Shown here one piece after another: positions 57,077 to 64,000 of a DNA stretch of 64,000 bases. The notes beneath the pieces were generated by a model. It made no database searches. It saw only the letters and a program-made list of their open reading frames with translations, and was not told the DNA's origin. The stretch is from Actinomycetes bacterium (GTDB lineage: Bacteria; Actinomycetota; Actinomycetes; Actinomycetales; Microbacteriaceae). Both the position numbers and the translations under genes were made by a program. The stretch's first letter is position 1, and each line of letters begins with the position of its first letter. The stretch is taken from contig JAEYVZ010000021.1 in the NCBI GenBank assembly GCA_023431405.1, forward strand, positions 15,640-79,639. Reading direction: 5' to 3'.

Positions 57077-57697
57077 TCAGTCCCTCGGATCGCACAGCAG
57101 CAGTGCCAGCCGCCGGCGGGCGCGCCGGTAGGGCTCCGGATCGATCAGGACGTCTCCGTCGACCTCGCGGAGTTCGCGGGTGCCCTCGTCGCCGACGGTG
57201 ATCGACATGGCCACGATGACTCGCGCCTCCTCTGCGGCCGCGGCGCCGGGCAGCCTGGAGAGCTCGGGATGTGCGTCGAGCCAGTCGGCGATCACGGAGA
57301 CGAGGCGCTCGCGGCTCACGTGGCTCGACCACGAGACCGCGGTGGTCGTGCCGGGTTCGCGCACGAACAGGGCGAGCCGGCGACGGGTGATGTCGTCGCC
57401 CGCCTGGCCTCGCACCGATTCGGCGACGATGAGCGAGGCCGCCACGACGAGGTCGTCGCCGTGGCCGGCGAGCACCCGCTGTGTCAGTTCCGGGTCGTAG
57501 TCGAGCGGCGCCCCGAAGATGGCGTATTCGAGCGAGGGGAAGTAGTTGAAGAACGTGCTGCGCGACACCCCCGCGGCCGCGCACACCTGATCGACGGTGA
57601 CCGAGCGGATGCCGTTCTCGTACGCGAGGTCGACGGCCGCTTTCTCCATGCGGCGTCGCGACATGCGCACCTTGCGCTCTCGGAGGCCTTCGGACAT
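57077..57697 (-). CDS. TetR-family regulator
   Basis: A 206-residue TetR repressor: HTH at about 12-58 (MEKAAVDLAYENGIRSVTV, AAGVSRSTFFNYFPSLEYA), then a helical ligand domain. The start ATG 57697 follows GAGGAGGAGCG. It is on the same strand as, and last after, the Pot-type ABC operon, 317 bp away, with a 24-bp inverted repeat (57900-57923) upstream that suits TetR binding. Confidence 0.92.
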   Translation of the reverse strand: MSEGLRERKVRMSRRRMEKAAVDLAYENGIRSVTVDQVCAAAGVSRSTFFNYFPSLEYAIFGAPLDYDPELTQRVLAGHGDDLVVAASLIVAESVRGQAGDDITRRRLALFVREPGTTTAVSWSSHVSRERLVSVIADWLDAHPELSRLPGAAAAEEARVIVAMSITVGDEGTRELREVDGDVLIDPEPYRRARRRLALLLCDPRD

Positions 57698-58014
57698 CGC
57701 TCCTCCTCGCCTGGTCGACGTCGTCCACGATACGGGCGAGGGATCGGAATCCCCCAGACACCGATCCCCCGCCATGCCGCGCCACAGGCCCGTGCGGGGG
57801 CCGTACTGCACGGGCGGCGCGACGATCAGCGCGCCGCGGCGCCCGCCCCCCCCCGGGGGCGCCGCCGGCGGCGCCCGCCGTCGCGGCGGGCCCACCCAAA
57901 AACTTGGATGGCAGTCCAAGTTTACCGAATTCGGCCACGGCCACGCCAATCGCCGCTTCCCCGCGTCTCGAGACAGCGGGTCAGCGGCGATGGACGATTC
58001 TGCGCGACGCGGGT
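57698..58014. other. Gene-free 317-bp region with GC palindrome
   Basis: No gene is supported here. The region holds a nine-C run (57846-57854), a perfect 20-bp palindrome (57857-57876, GGGCGCCGCCGGCGGCGCCC) and the TetR-type inverted repeat at 57900-57923. It runs from the oxidoreductase stop to the tetR start, so it contains the end of one transcript and the promoter of the next. Confidence 0.7.
57900..57923. promoter_or_regulatory. Candidate TetR operator
   Basis: AAACTTGGA-N6-TCCAAGTTT: a perfect 9-bp inverted repeat with a 6-base spacer (24 bp), 203 bp upstream of the TetR gene's ATG. Length and symmetry suit a TetR-family operator; autoregulation is inferred. Confidence 0.7.
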
Positions 58015-59418
58015 TCAGGAATCGAAGCCGACGCCCGCGGCGTCGAGCGCCTTGAGCCAGAGGTTGCGCTTGCCGCCGTTGTGATCGGACGCCGACAGCG
58101 AGCGCTTCGTCACCTCGATGCCGAAGGCGCGCAGCGGCTCCGGCGGCCACGGGATGGGCTTGGACCGCACCATCTTCAGGCGCGTCAGCTCGGTGTCGCG
58201 TCCTGCGAGGAGGTCGGCGACGATCTGGGCGGCGAAGCGCGTCGACCCGACGCCGAGGCCCGTGAAGCCCATGGCGTAGGCGACCTTCCCCCCGAACGCC
58301 GTCCCGAAGAACGGGCTGAATCGCGTGCACGTGTCGATGACGCCGCCCCACGCATAGTCGATCCCGAGGCCTTCCAGCTGCGGGAACGTCTCGAAGAACT
58401 GCTCCGCCAGCAGCGCGAACGTCTCGGGACGCTCGTCGAGCTCCGGGGCGATGCGACTGCCGTAGTGATACACCGCGTCGTACCCGCCCCACAGGATGCG
58501 GTTGTCGTCGGTGAGCCGGTAGTAGTGGAACTCGTTGCCCGCGTCGGTGAGCCCCTCACGGCCGTGCCACCCGATGGCGTCGAGCTGCTGCGCGCTCAGC
58601 GGCGCGGTGCCCAACGCATAGTCGTACACGGGCACGGTGTACAGGCTCAACCGCTTGAGCAGCGACGGGAAGGCGTTCGTGGCGAGCACGACCGACCCGG
58701 CGCGGATGGTGCCGGCATCCGTCACCGCTTCGACGAGCGCGCCGCGGTCGGAGATGGAGCGGACCGCGGTGCCCTCGACGATCGTCACGCCCGCGCGCTC
58801 CGCCGCGTCCGCAAGACCCCACGCGAGCCGCGCCGGGCTGACGAGCGCGTTGCCCGTGGGATCGAACACCCCCGCGAGGTACGTCGGCGAGTCGACGCGC
58901 TCACGCACCTCCTCGCGACCGAGGAAGTGCGTCGTCTTGCCGTAGCGTGCCGCCGTCTCCACCCCCGCCCGCAGCTCCTCCACCTGATGCGGGTGCACGG
59001 CGACGGCGATCTTGCCGACCCGCTCGAAGCTGCAGTCGATCTCGTGCTCCTCCAGATCGCGCGCCATGCCGTCGAGGTTCTCGCGGCCGAGCCGCTCGAG
59101 GTCGCCGATCTCCTTCGGCCAGTGGCGCAGCCCGTTGGCGAGGCCGTGCGTGATGCTCGACGAGACGAAGCCGCCGTTCCGGCCCGACGCGGCGCCGCCG
59201 ATCCGGTCGGCCTCGACGAGCAGGATCTTCGCGTTCGGCTTCTCCTCGGCGAGGCGGATCGCGGTCCACAGCCCCGTGTACCCGCCGCCGATGACGAGGG
59301 TGTCGACGCGCGTCGGCCCCTCGAGCGCCCGCCGCGGGTCGGGGCGCTTCGGGTCGTCGAACCACATGGGTCCGCTCCCCGTCGGAATGGAGGTCGTCGA
59401 GGTACCGACCGAGGTCAT
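58015..59418 (-). CDS. FAD-dependent amine/amino-acid oxidoreductase (PuuB/DAO-like)
   Basis: A 467-residue DAO-family flavoprotein. FAD motif VIGGGYTGLWTAIRLAEE at 41-58, GGAASGRNGGFVSSSITHGL, and AMGFTGLGVGSTRFAAQIVA near the C-terminus resemble gamma-glutamylputrescine oxidoreductases and glycine/amino-acid oxidases. The ATG at 59418 precedes the usual leader. It follows the ATPase of a Pot-type importer by 4 bp, so it probably oxidises the imported amine. Confidence 0.88.
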   Translation of the reverse strand: MTSVGTSTTSIPTGSGPMWFDDPKRPDPRRALEGPTRVDTLVIGGGYTGLWTAIRLAEEKPNAKILLVEADRIGGAASGRNGGFVSSSITHGLANGLRHWPKEIGDLERLGRENLDGMARDLEEHEIDCSFERVGKIAVAVHPHQVEELRAGVETAARYGKTTHFLGREEVRERVDSPTYLAGVFDPTGNALVSPARLAWGLADAAERAGVTIVEGTAVRSISDRGALVEAVTDAGTIRAGSVVLATNAFPSLLKRLSLYTVPVYDYALGTAPLSAQQLDAIGWHGREGLTDAGNEFHYYRLTDDNRILWGGYDAVYHYGSRIAPELDERPETFALLAEQFFETFPQLEGLGIDYAWGGVIDTCTRFSPFFGTAFGGKVAYAMGFTGLGVGSTRFAAQIVADLLAGRDTELTRLKMVRSKPIPWPPEPLRAFGIEVTKRSLSASDHNGGKRNLWLKALDAAGVGFDS

Positions 59419-59422
59419 CGGG

Positions 59423-60451
59423 TCACTTCCTGTCGTCTTCGAGAATGTGGATGCTGGAGCGCTCGACGGCCACGCGGACGGGGCTTCCGACGGGGTGGGC
59501 CGCGGCATCCGGGAGCGGCACCTGCGCGACCACCGAGAGTCCGTCGAGGTCGATCGTGAGAGAGGCGTCGTCGCCGAGGAAGATGCTGTCGGCGACCGTC
59601 CCCGCCAGAGACCAGCCGTCGCGCGGCGCTCCCAGGGCGAGGTCTCGCGGACGGACCGATGCGACGAGGGCGTCTCCGGTACGGCCCTCGCCGGCACCGG
59701 GCAGGCGGTCGACGGGGATGAGGTTCGCTCCGGTGAAGAACTCGGCCGCATAGGCGGTGGGCGGCGCGTGGAACAGGTCGGTCACCGGCGTGCACGTCAC
59801 CAGGCGGGAGTTGCGCATGATCGCGACCCGGTCGGCGAGCGTGAGGGCTTCCTCGCGGTCGTGGGTGACGTAGAGGATCGTGGTGCCGAACTCACGGTGC
59901 ACCTCGCGGATCTCTCGCAGCATGTCCTGCTTGAGGGCCTTGTCGAGCGCTCCCAGCGGCTCGTCCATGAGCATCAGCTGCGGCGAGTAGGCCAGCGCCC
60001 GGGCGATCGCGACGCGCTGCTGCTGCCCGCCGGACAGCTGCGACGGGCGGCGCTTCGCGAACTTCGACAGGTGCATGCGCTCGAGCATCTCCGCGACGCG
60101 CGCAGCGCGATCGCGTGGCGACCAGCCGCGCATGCGGAGGCCGTACTCCACGTTCTTCTCGACCGTGAGGGTCGGGAACAGCGCGTAGTTCTGGAAGACC
60201 ATGCCGATCTCGCGTCGCGACGGCGCGAGGCGCGACACGTCGCGATCGCCGAGCAGGATGCGTCCGCTGGTGGGTGAGTCGAAGCCGGCGATCATGCGCA
60301 GCAGGGTGGTCTTTCCCGACCCCGAGGCGCCCAGGAGGCAGATGAGCTCGCCCTGCGCGACGTCGAGGGAGACGTCTTGCACGGCGTATTCGGACCCGAA
60401 GAGGCGGCTGACCCTGTCGAGGCGGACCGCCGGTTGTGTGTTGTCAGTCAT
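59423..60451 (-). CDS. Spermidine/putrescine-type ABC transporter ATPase (PotA-like)
   Basis: A 342-residue ABC ATPase with Walker A GASGSGKTT, signature LSGGQQQR, Walker B LMLMDEPLGALD, and a C-terminal TOBE domain (VASVRPRDLALG, VRVAVERSSIHIL). Its start overlaps the PotC-like permease stop. It drives the importer formed with the permeases at 60444-62146 and binding protein 62146-63222. The oxidoreductase gene 4 bp downstream suggests polyamine or a related amine as substrate. Confidence 0.95.
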   Translation of the reverse strand: MTDNTQPAVRLDRVSRLFGSEYAVQDVSLDVAQGELICLLGASGSGKTTLLRMIAGFDSPTSGRILLGDRDVSRLAPSRREIGMVFQNYALFPTLTVEKNVEYGLRMRGWSPRDRAARVAEMLERMHLSKFAKRRPSQLSGGQQQRVAIARALAYSPQLMLMDEPLGALDKALKQDMLREIREVHREFGTTILYVTHDREEALTLADRVAIMRNSRLVTCTPVTDLFHAPPTAYAAEFFTGANLIPVDRLPGAGEGRTGDALVASVRPRDLALGAPRDGWSLAGTVADSIFLGDDASLTIDLDGLSVVAQVPLPDAAAHPVGSPVRVAVERSSIHILEDDRK

Positions 60452-61253
60452 GCTTTCTTCCTCTGGCGACGCCGAGCGGGATGGCGACGAAGACGGTGGT
60501 GATGATCACGAGGGTCGCAGCGATCGCGGTGATGACCGGGTCGCTGCCGTACCGCACGGAGTCGGAGATGGCTTTGGGCAGGGTCTTCAGGCCCGGGCCG
60601 CCGAGGAAGTCGATGAAGACCGCCTCCTCGAAGGCCAGCTGGAACGCGGCGGCGAAGGCCGCGACGAACGCCGGGGCGAGCATGGGGACCGTGAGGCCGC
60701 CCCAGGCGCGGAACTTCGACGCGCCGAGCACGTTGGCCACGAGCTCCACGTCGGTGTTCAGCTGACGGATCGCGGTGCCGCCGATGAGCACGATCATCGG
60801 AAGACCGAGCATCGCGTACATCAGCACGAGGCCGATCTCGGTGCCGCGAAGTCCGGTCGCGGAGTACACGACGAACATCGCGACGGCGTACGCCGACACC
60901 GGGAGCACGAGACTCACGAGGCTGAGGGTCTCGACGGCGCCGCGGAACGGCATCCGGGAGCGATGAACGGCGACGAGAGTCGCGAGACCGACCGCGAGGG
61001 CGACCAGCGCACTGGTCAGTCCGAGGCGGATCGAGAGGAAGAGCGGCTCGGTCCACTGCTTCGACGTGAAGAAGTCGATGTAGCGGTCGAAGCCCCAGCT
61101 CTTCGGCGGGAACGAGATCGCGACGTCGTTCGAGAACGACAGCACCACGGCGAGCACCGCGGGGGCGAGCACCACGATGATGACGACGGCGATCGCGATG
61201 CCGGTGAGCACGGAGAACACGCGCTCGGAGGGGCGGACGGGTTGAGCGGCCAT
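60444..61253 (-). CDS. Pot-type ABC transporter permease (PotC-like)
   Basis: A 269-residue permease with six spans and the EAA-loop equivalent LVANVLGASKFRAWGGLTVP. It overlaps the PotB-like permease by 1 bp and the ATPase gene by 8 bp. It belongs to the polyamine/opine/phosphonate transporter class. Confidence 0.91.
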   Translation of the reverse strand: MAAQPVRPSERVFSVLTGIAIAVVIIVVLAPAVLAVVLSFSNDVAISFPPKSWGFDRYIDFFTSKQWTEPLFLSIRLGLTSALVALAVGLATLVAVHRSRMPFRGAVETLSLVSLVLPVSAYAVAMFVVYSATGLRGTEIGLVLMYAMLGLPMIVLIGGTAIRQLNTDVELVANVLGASKFRAWGGLTVPMLAPAFVAAFAAAFQLAFEEAVFIDFLGGPGLKTLPKAISDSVRYGSDPVITAIAATLVIITTVFVAIPLGVARGRKHD

Positions 61254-62146
61254 CAGCGGAACATCTGCCTTCCTGCGTTGCGTCCTCCGGCGAGGATCGC
61301 GGCGCCCAGGGCCAGCAGCGCGATCAGCAGCACGACCAGCGCGGTCGCCGATGCGCCCGGGAAGTCGTACAGGGTGAAGATCTGCTGGTTGATGACGGTG
61401 GCGAGGAACGGCGACCGCAGGCCGCCGAGCAGCACGGGCGTCACGTAGAAGCCGAGCGAGAGGACGAAGATCAGCGCCGCGGTCGTCAGCATCCCGCCGC
61501 GCACGATGGGGAAGATCACGGTGCGCAGGGCCGTCATGCGCGTGGCGCCGAGCACTTTCGCCGAAGCGATGAGGTTGTGGTCGACGTGCGAGAAGACCGA
61601 GTACAGGGTGAGGCCCGCATAGGGCAGCAGCGAGTACGCGATGCCGTAGACGACGGCGACCGGGGTGTAGAGGATCTGGATCGGGCTCTCGATGAGTCCG
61701 AGCGCCATGAGCGTGGAGTTGACCGGGCCGTTGGCGACCAGCAGGAGCAGGATCGAGTAGTTCTTGACGATCGTGCCCATCGTGAACGGGATGAGCAGCG
61801 CGATCCACGTGAGCACGCGCAGCCAGCGGCGGGTCGTGGCGTGGAGGGTCCACGCGATGAGCCCGCCCGCCAGCACGGCGACCAGCGCCACGATGAGGCT
61901 GTCGACGACCGTGGTGACGAGCGCCCGCACGCTGACGGGGTCGGTGAAGACGTCGGCGAAGCGTTCGAGTCCGGCCCCGTCGGAGAACGCCTGCAGGACG
62001 AGCTGGATGAGCGGGTAGACGACGAAGAACGCGATGGCCACGATGGCGGGGGCCGCGAACAGCAGCCCCTGCCACGGACCCAGGTGGGGGTGCCACCCGG
62101 CGGACCGGGTGGCACCCTTCGCGTCGTGAGCGCGAGCGACAGACAT
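61253..62146 (-). CDS. Pot-type ABC transporter permease (PotB-like)
   Basis: A 297-residue permease, six spans after a short cytoplasmic N-terminus, EAA-loop equivalent ASAKVLGATRMTALRTVIFP. ATG 62146 touches the binding-protein stop, so the SBP, PotB-like, PotC-like and ATPase genes form one coupled operon. Confidence 0.91.
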   Translation of the reverse strand: MSVARAHDAKGATRSAGWHPHLGPWQGLLFAAPAIVAIAFFVVYPLIQLVLQAFSDGAGLERFADVFTDPVSVRALVTTVVDSLIVALVAVLAGGLIAWTLHATTRRWLRVLTWIALLIPFTMGTIVKNYSILLLLVANGPVNSTLMALGLIESPIQILYTPVAVVYGIAYSLLPYAGLTLYSVFSHVDHNLIASAKVLGATRMTALRTVIFPIVRGGMLTTAALIFVLSLGFYVTPVLLGGLRSPFLATVINQQIFTLYDFPGASATALVVLLIALLALGAAILAGGRNAGRQMFR

Positions 62147-63222
62147 CAGCCGCCCTGGACGATGTTCCGGATGCCGGTGTCGACCGCGTCCTTGTTCTCG
62201 AGGTACCACGCGAAGTTCTGCTGCGCGAGCTTCTCGAAGTTGGCGGGGAAGTCGGCGAGACGCTCGGCGGCCTCCTTCGGCATGAGGTCGAGCGCGGCGG
62301 CGTTCGGGACGCCGTAGCTCATGTCCTGCGCGAAGCCGGCCTGGGCCTCCGGGTTCTCGGCGACCCACTTCATGAACTTCTCGGCCGCGGCCTGGTTGGG
62401 CGCGTCGGTCGCGATCGCGGTGTAGCCCGGGTCGTAGACGCCCGACCAGTTGACCGTGATGTCGAGGCCCTCGTCGACGAGGTTGTAGGCGCGGCCGCTG
62501 TAGATGAGGCCGAAGTCGGCCTCGCCCTGGCGCAGCACCTGCTCCTGCTGGTCGCCGCTGGTGTACCAGACGGTCGTGGCGGGCTCGACCTGCTTCAGCT
62601 GCGCGAGCGCGGCGTCGAGGTCGATGTCGGCCGCCAGCGTGTCCTGGCCGCTGGCGGCGACGAGACCGGCCATGAGCTGGCTGTAGTACTCGCCCGGGAG
62701 TTCGCGGTTGCCCGGGAACGCCTCCGGGTCGAACAGCCCCTCGAGCGAGTCGGGGCATGCCTTCCCCGCCGCGTTGTTGCACGCGATGACGTAGCCGAGG
62801 TTCGCGAACGTGAAGCCGAACTCGCTCATCTTCTCCTCACCGAGAGTCTCGGTGAGGCTGGCGCCGAGCTCCTCGGGGAGCTTCTGGACGAGGCCCTCCT
62901 GGTACATGTAGAACGCGTCGGCGGCGCCGAGGCTGTCCATGATGTCCCACTGGACGTCGCCTGCGTCGACCATCTGCTGCATCTGGGTGACCTGGGTGCC
63001 GGGCACGTCGACGATCTCGACCTTGATGCCGGTCTCCGCTTCGAAGGGCTCGGCGAGGTTGGTGCGGGTCGCCTCGGTGAAGGCGCCGCCCCAGCTGGCG
63101 ATGACGAGCTTCTCGTCACCGCCGCCGGAGGAGGCGTCGTCGCTCTGGGCGGCGCAGCCGGTGAGCGCGACGAACGCGAGGGTTACCGCGCCGACCGCGG
63201 CAAGGGGACGGATGTTTCGCAT
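62146..63222 (-). CDS. Extracellular polyamine-type binding lipoprotein (PotD-like)
   Basis: A 358-residue family-1 type solute-binding lipoprotein with lipobox LTGC (Cys23) and the PotD/spermidine-like core KLVIASWGGAFTEATRTN, YVIACNNAAGKACPD. It feeds the permeases downstream; the next upstream gene encodes an M24-fold hydrolase. Substrate class: polyamine, ectoine-like or other small amine, not determined. Confidence 0.91.
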   Translation of the reverse strand: MRNIRPLAAVGAVTLAFVALTGCAAQSDDASSGGGDEKLVIASWGGAFTEATRTNLAEPFEAETGIKVEIVDVPGTQVTQMQQMVDAGDVQWDIMDSLGAADAFYMYQEGLVQKLPEELGASLTETLGEEKMSEFGFTFANLGYVIACNNAAGKACPDSLEGLFDPEAFPGNRELPGEYYSQLMAGLVAASGQDTLAADIDLDAALAQLKQVEPATTVWYTSGDQQEQVLRQGEADFGLIYSGRAYNLVDEGLDITVNWSGVYDPGYTAIATDAPNQAAAEKFMKWVAENPEAQAGFAQDMSYGVPNAAALDLMPKEAAERLADFPANFEKLAQQNFAWYLENKDAVDTGIRNIVQGG

Positions 63223-63299
63223 GTGTGCTCCTGCTTGTTCTTGGTGCTTCGGTTTTCGGGTGTGGATGCTGGGGCCGGGTGTGGCCGATCCGGGGGTCG

Positions 63300-64000
63300 T
63301 CAGTTGTCGACGACGAAGACCTCGTGGGGCAGCTTCGACAGGACGGTGGTCTCGTCGTCGTCGATGATGAAGGTGTCGAGCAGCCCGATTCCGCAGATGC
63401 TCTCGAAGTTGCTGACCATTCCCGCCTCGAACGTGCGGTCGTCTCCTTCGCCGCCGACGACGGTGAACTTCCACTCGCCTACCCAGTCGGGCGGGAAGGC
63501 GATGCCGAGCTCGTAGCCGCCGATCCAGATGTTCTTGTTGATCTCGAACACGCCCGCGTCGTCGTAGTACGCGTACAGCTCCGCGCAGACGTCGCCGATG
63601 CGCACGCCGGGGCGCGCCTTCTCGGTGAGGATGTCGAACGCTCCCGCGAGCTTCGCCATGAGCTCGGCGGCGGCGTCGGTGGGCTGGCGGAACGCGAACA
63701 CCTGGCTGCGGTTCGAGTGGTACCGGTTGTAGACGCCGCAGGGGTCGACGTCGAGGAAGTCGTCTTCGGTGAGAACACGGCGGCCGGAGATCTCGTGATA
63801 GACGCCGAGGCCGGCAAGACCGGCGAAAGCCACCTGGTGGATGCCGGCGGGTTCGCCGCCCGCGGCCGACAGGCCCTTGATGAGCTCGCCGTGCGCTTCC
63901 AGCTCCGTCATCCCCGGCCGCAGCACGCTGCCCAGATGCAGCAGCCCCGCATCACAGATCTCCGCCGCCTTGCGCACCATCTCCAGCTCGGCCTTCGACT
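63300..64000 (-). CDS. M24-family creatinase/ectoine-hydrolase-like protein (N-terminus beyond window)
   Basis: C-terminal pita-bread domain of an M24 protein; at least 230 codons, open at the window edge (SKAELEMVRKAAEICDAG... in frame). Where M24 peptidases have the second metal Asp in a TRT-type motif, this has NRSQVFAF, and the GHGIG histidine is replaced in GGYELGIAFPPDWVGEW. These changes and the YPPDW-like motif match non-peptidase members such as ectoine hydrolase (DoeA/EutD) and creatinase. First gene seen of the Pot-type operon, so it likely hydrolyses the imported compound. Confidence 0.85.
   Translation of the reverse strand, partial: SKAELEMVRKAAEICDAGLLHLGSVLRPGMTELEAHGELIKGLSAAGGEPAGIHQVAFAGLAGLGVYHEISGRRVLTEDDFLDVDPCGVYNRYHSNRSQVFAFRQPTDAAAELMAKLAGAFDILTEKARPGVRIGDVCAELYAYYDDAGVFEINKNIWIGGYELGIAFPPDWVGEWKFTVVGGEGDDRTFEAGMVSNFESICGIGLLDTFIIDDDETTVLSKLPHEVFVVDN

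Overview
The window is a high-GC actinobacterial chromosome segment. GTG starts are common, ATGA/GTGA stop-start overlaps are frequent, exported binding proteins are lipoproteins, and the dnaK-grpE-dnaJ-hspR order is the actinobacterial one. Gene content fits Microbacteriaceae, and Microbacterium or a close relative is my best guess (inference, no database search). No phage, transposase or CRISPR array was seen. Most of the window is devoted to uptake and breakdown of sugars, sugar acids, amino sugars and amines.

Layout. 1-11.4 kb: a polysaccharide-utilisation locus with an FGGY kinase (cut by the window edge), a LacI regulator, a cytoplasmic DUF2961/GH172 protein, two DUF4185/GH183-type secreted or lipoprotein hydrolases, a more distant DUF4185-like lipoprotein, and a sugar ABC importer. 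Four near-identical palindromes (GAAATCGATTYC) mark the promoters. GH172 and GH183 are families with known D-arabinan-degrading members, so this is a candidate D-arabinan (mycobacterial-type arabinogalactan/LAM) locus. 11.6-12.6 kb: an unrecognised protein sharing that control region. 12.6-16.7 kb: hspR-dnaJ-grpE-dnaK with an HspR (HAIR-like) operator. 16.7-24.7 kb: an amino-sugar/MurNAc salvage locus with an ABC importer, PIG-L deacetylase, double GNAT, RpiR regulator, BadF-type kinase and MurQ etherase. 24.8-30.6 kb: an MFS permease, a BCCT transporter, dcd, and an Lrp regulator divergent from a D-amino-acid dehydrogenase. 30.7 kb: tRNA-Gly(CCC), followed by a short atypical stretch.

31.4-35.5 kb: a DGPF protein with an ECF42-type sigma factor, an unknown protein with a Pro-Ala linker, and a second ECF sigma factor with a putative membrane anti-sigma partner. 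35.6-39.9 kb: a kinase-aminotransferase fusion and a type II sulfide:quinone reductase-like flavoprotein. 39.9-47.3 kb: an oxidative pentonate (Weimberg-type) operon with an ABC importer, galactonate-dehydratase-like enolase-superfamily dehydratase, FAH-family dehydratase and ketoglutarate-semialdehyde dehydrogenase, with a divergent FadR/GntR regulator. 47.4-54.8 kb: a Pr6Pr membrane protein, a RarD-like transporter, a ferric-reductase-like/FMN-binding/ApbE flavin module with a two-component system, and an epimerase. 54.8-57 kb: a rhomboid-like/MprF-like membrane fusion. 57-64 kb: a TetR regulator and a Pot-type ABC operon with an amine oxidoreductase and a creatinase/ectoine-hydrolase-like M24 protein (cut by the window edge).

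A shared design recurs: each of the three carbohydrate importers carries a perfect GC-rich hairpin between the binding-protein gene and the first permease gene, probably giving binding protein in excess of permease. The D-arabinan locus and the pentonate operon 30 kb away could be two halves of one D-arabinose economy, but no shared operator was found, so that link is inference.
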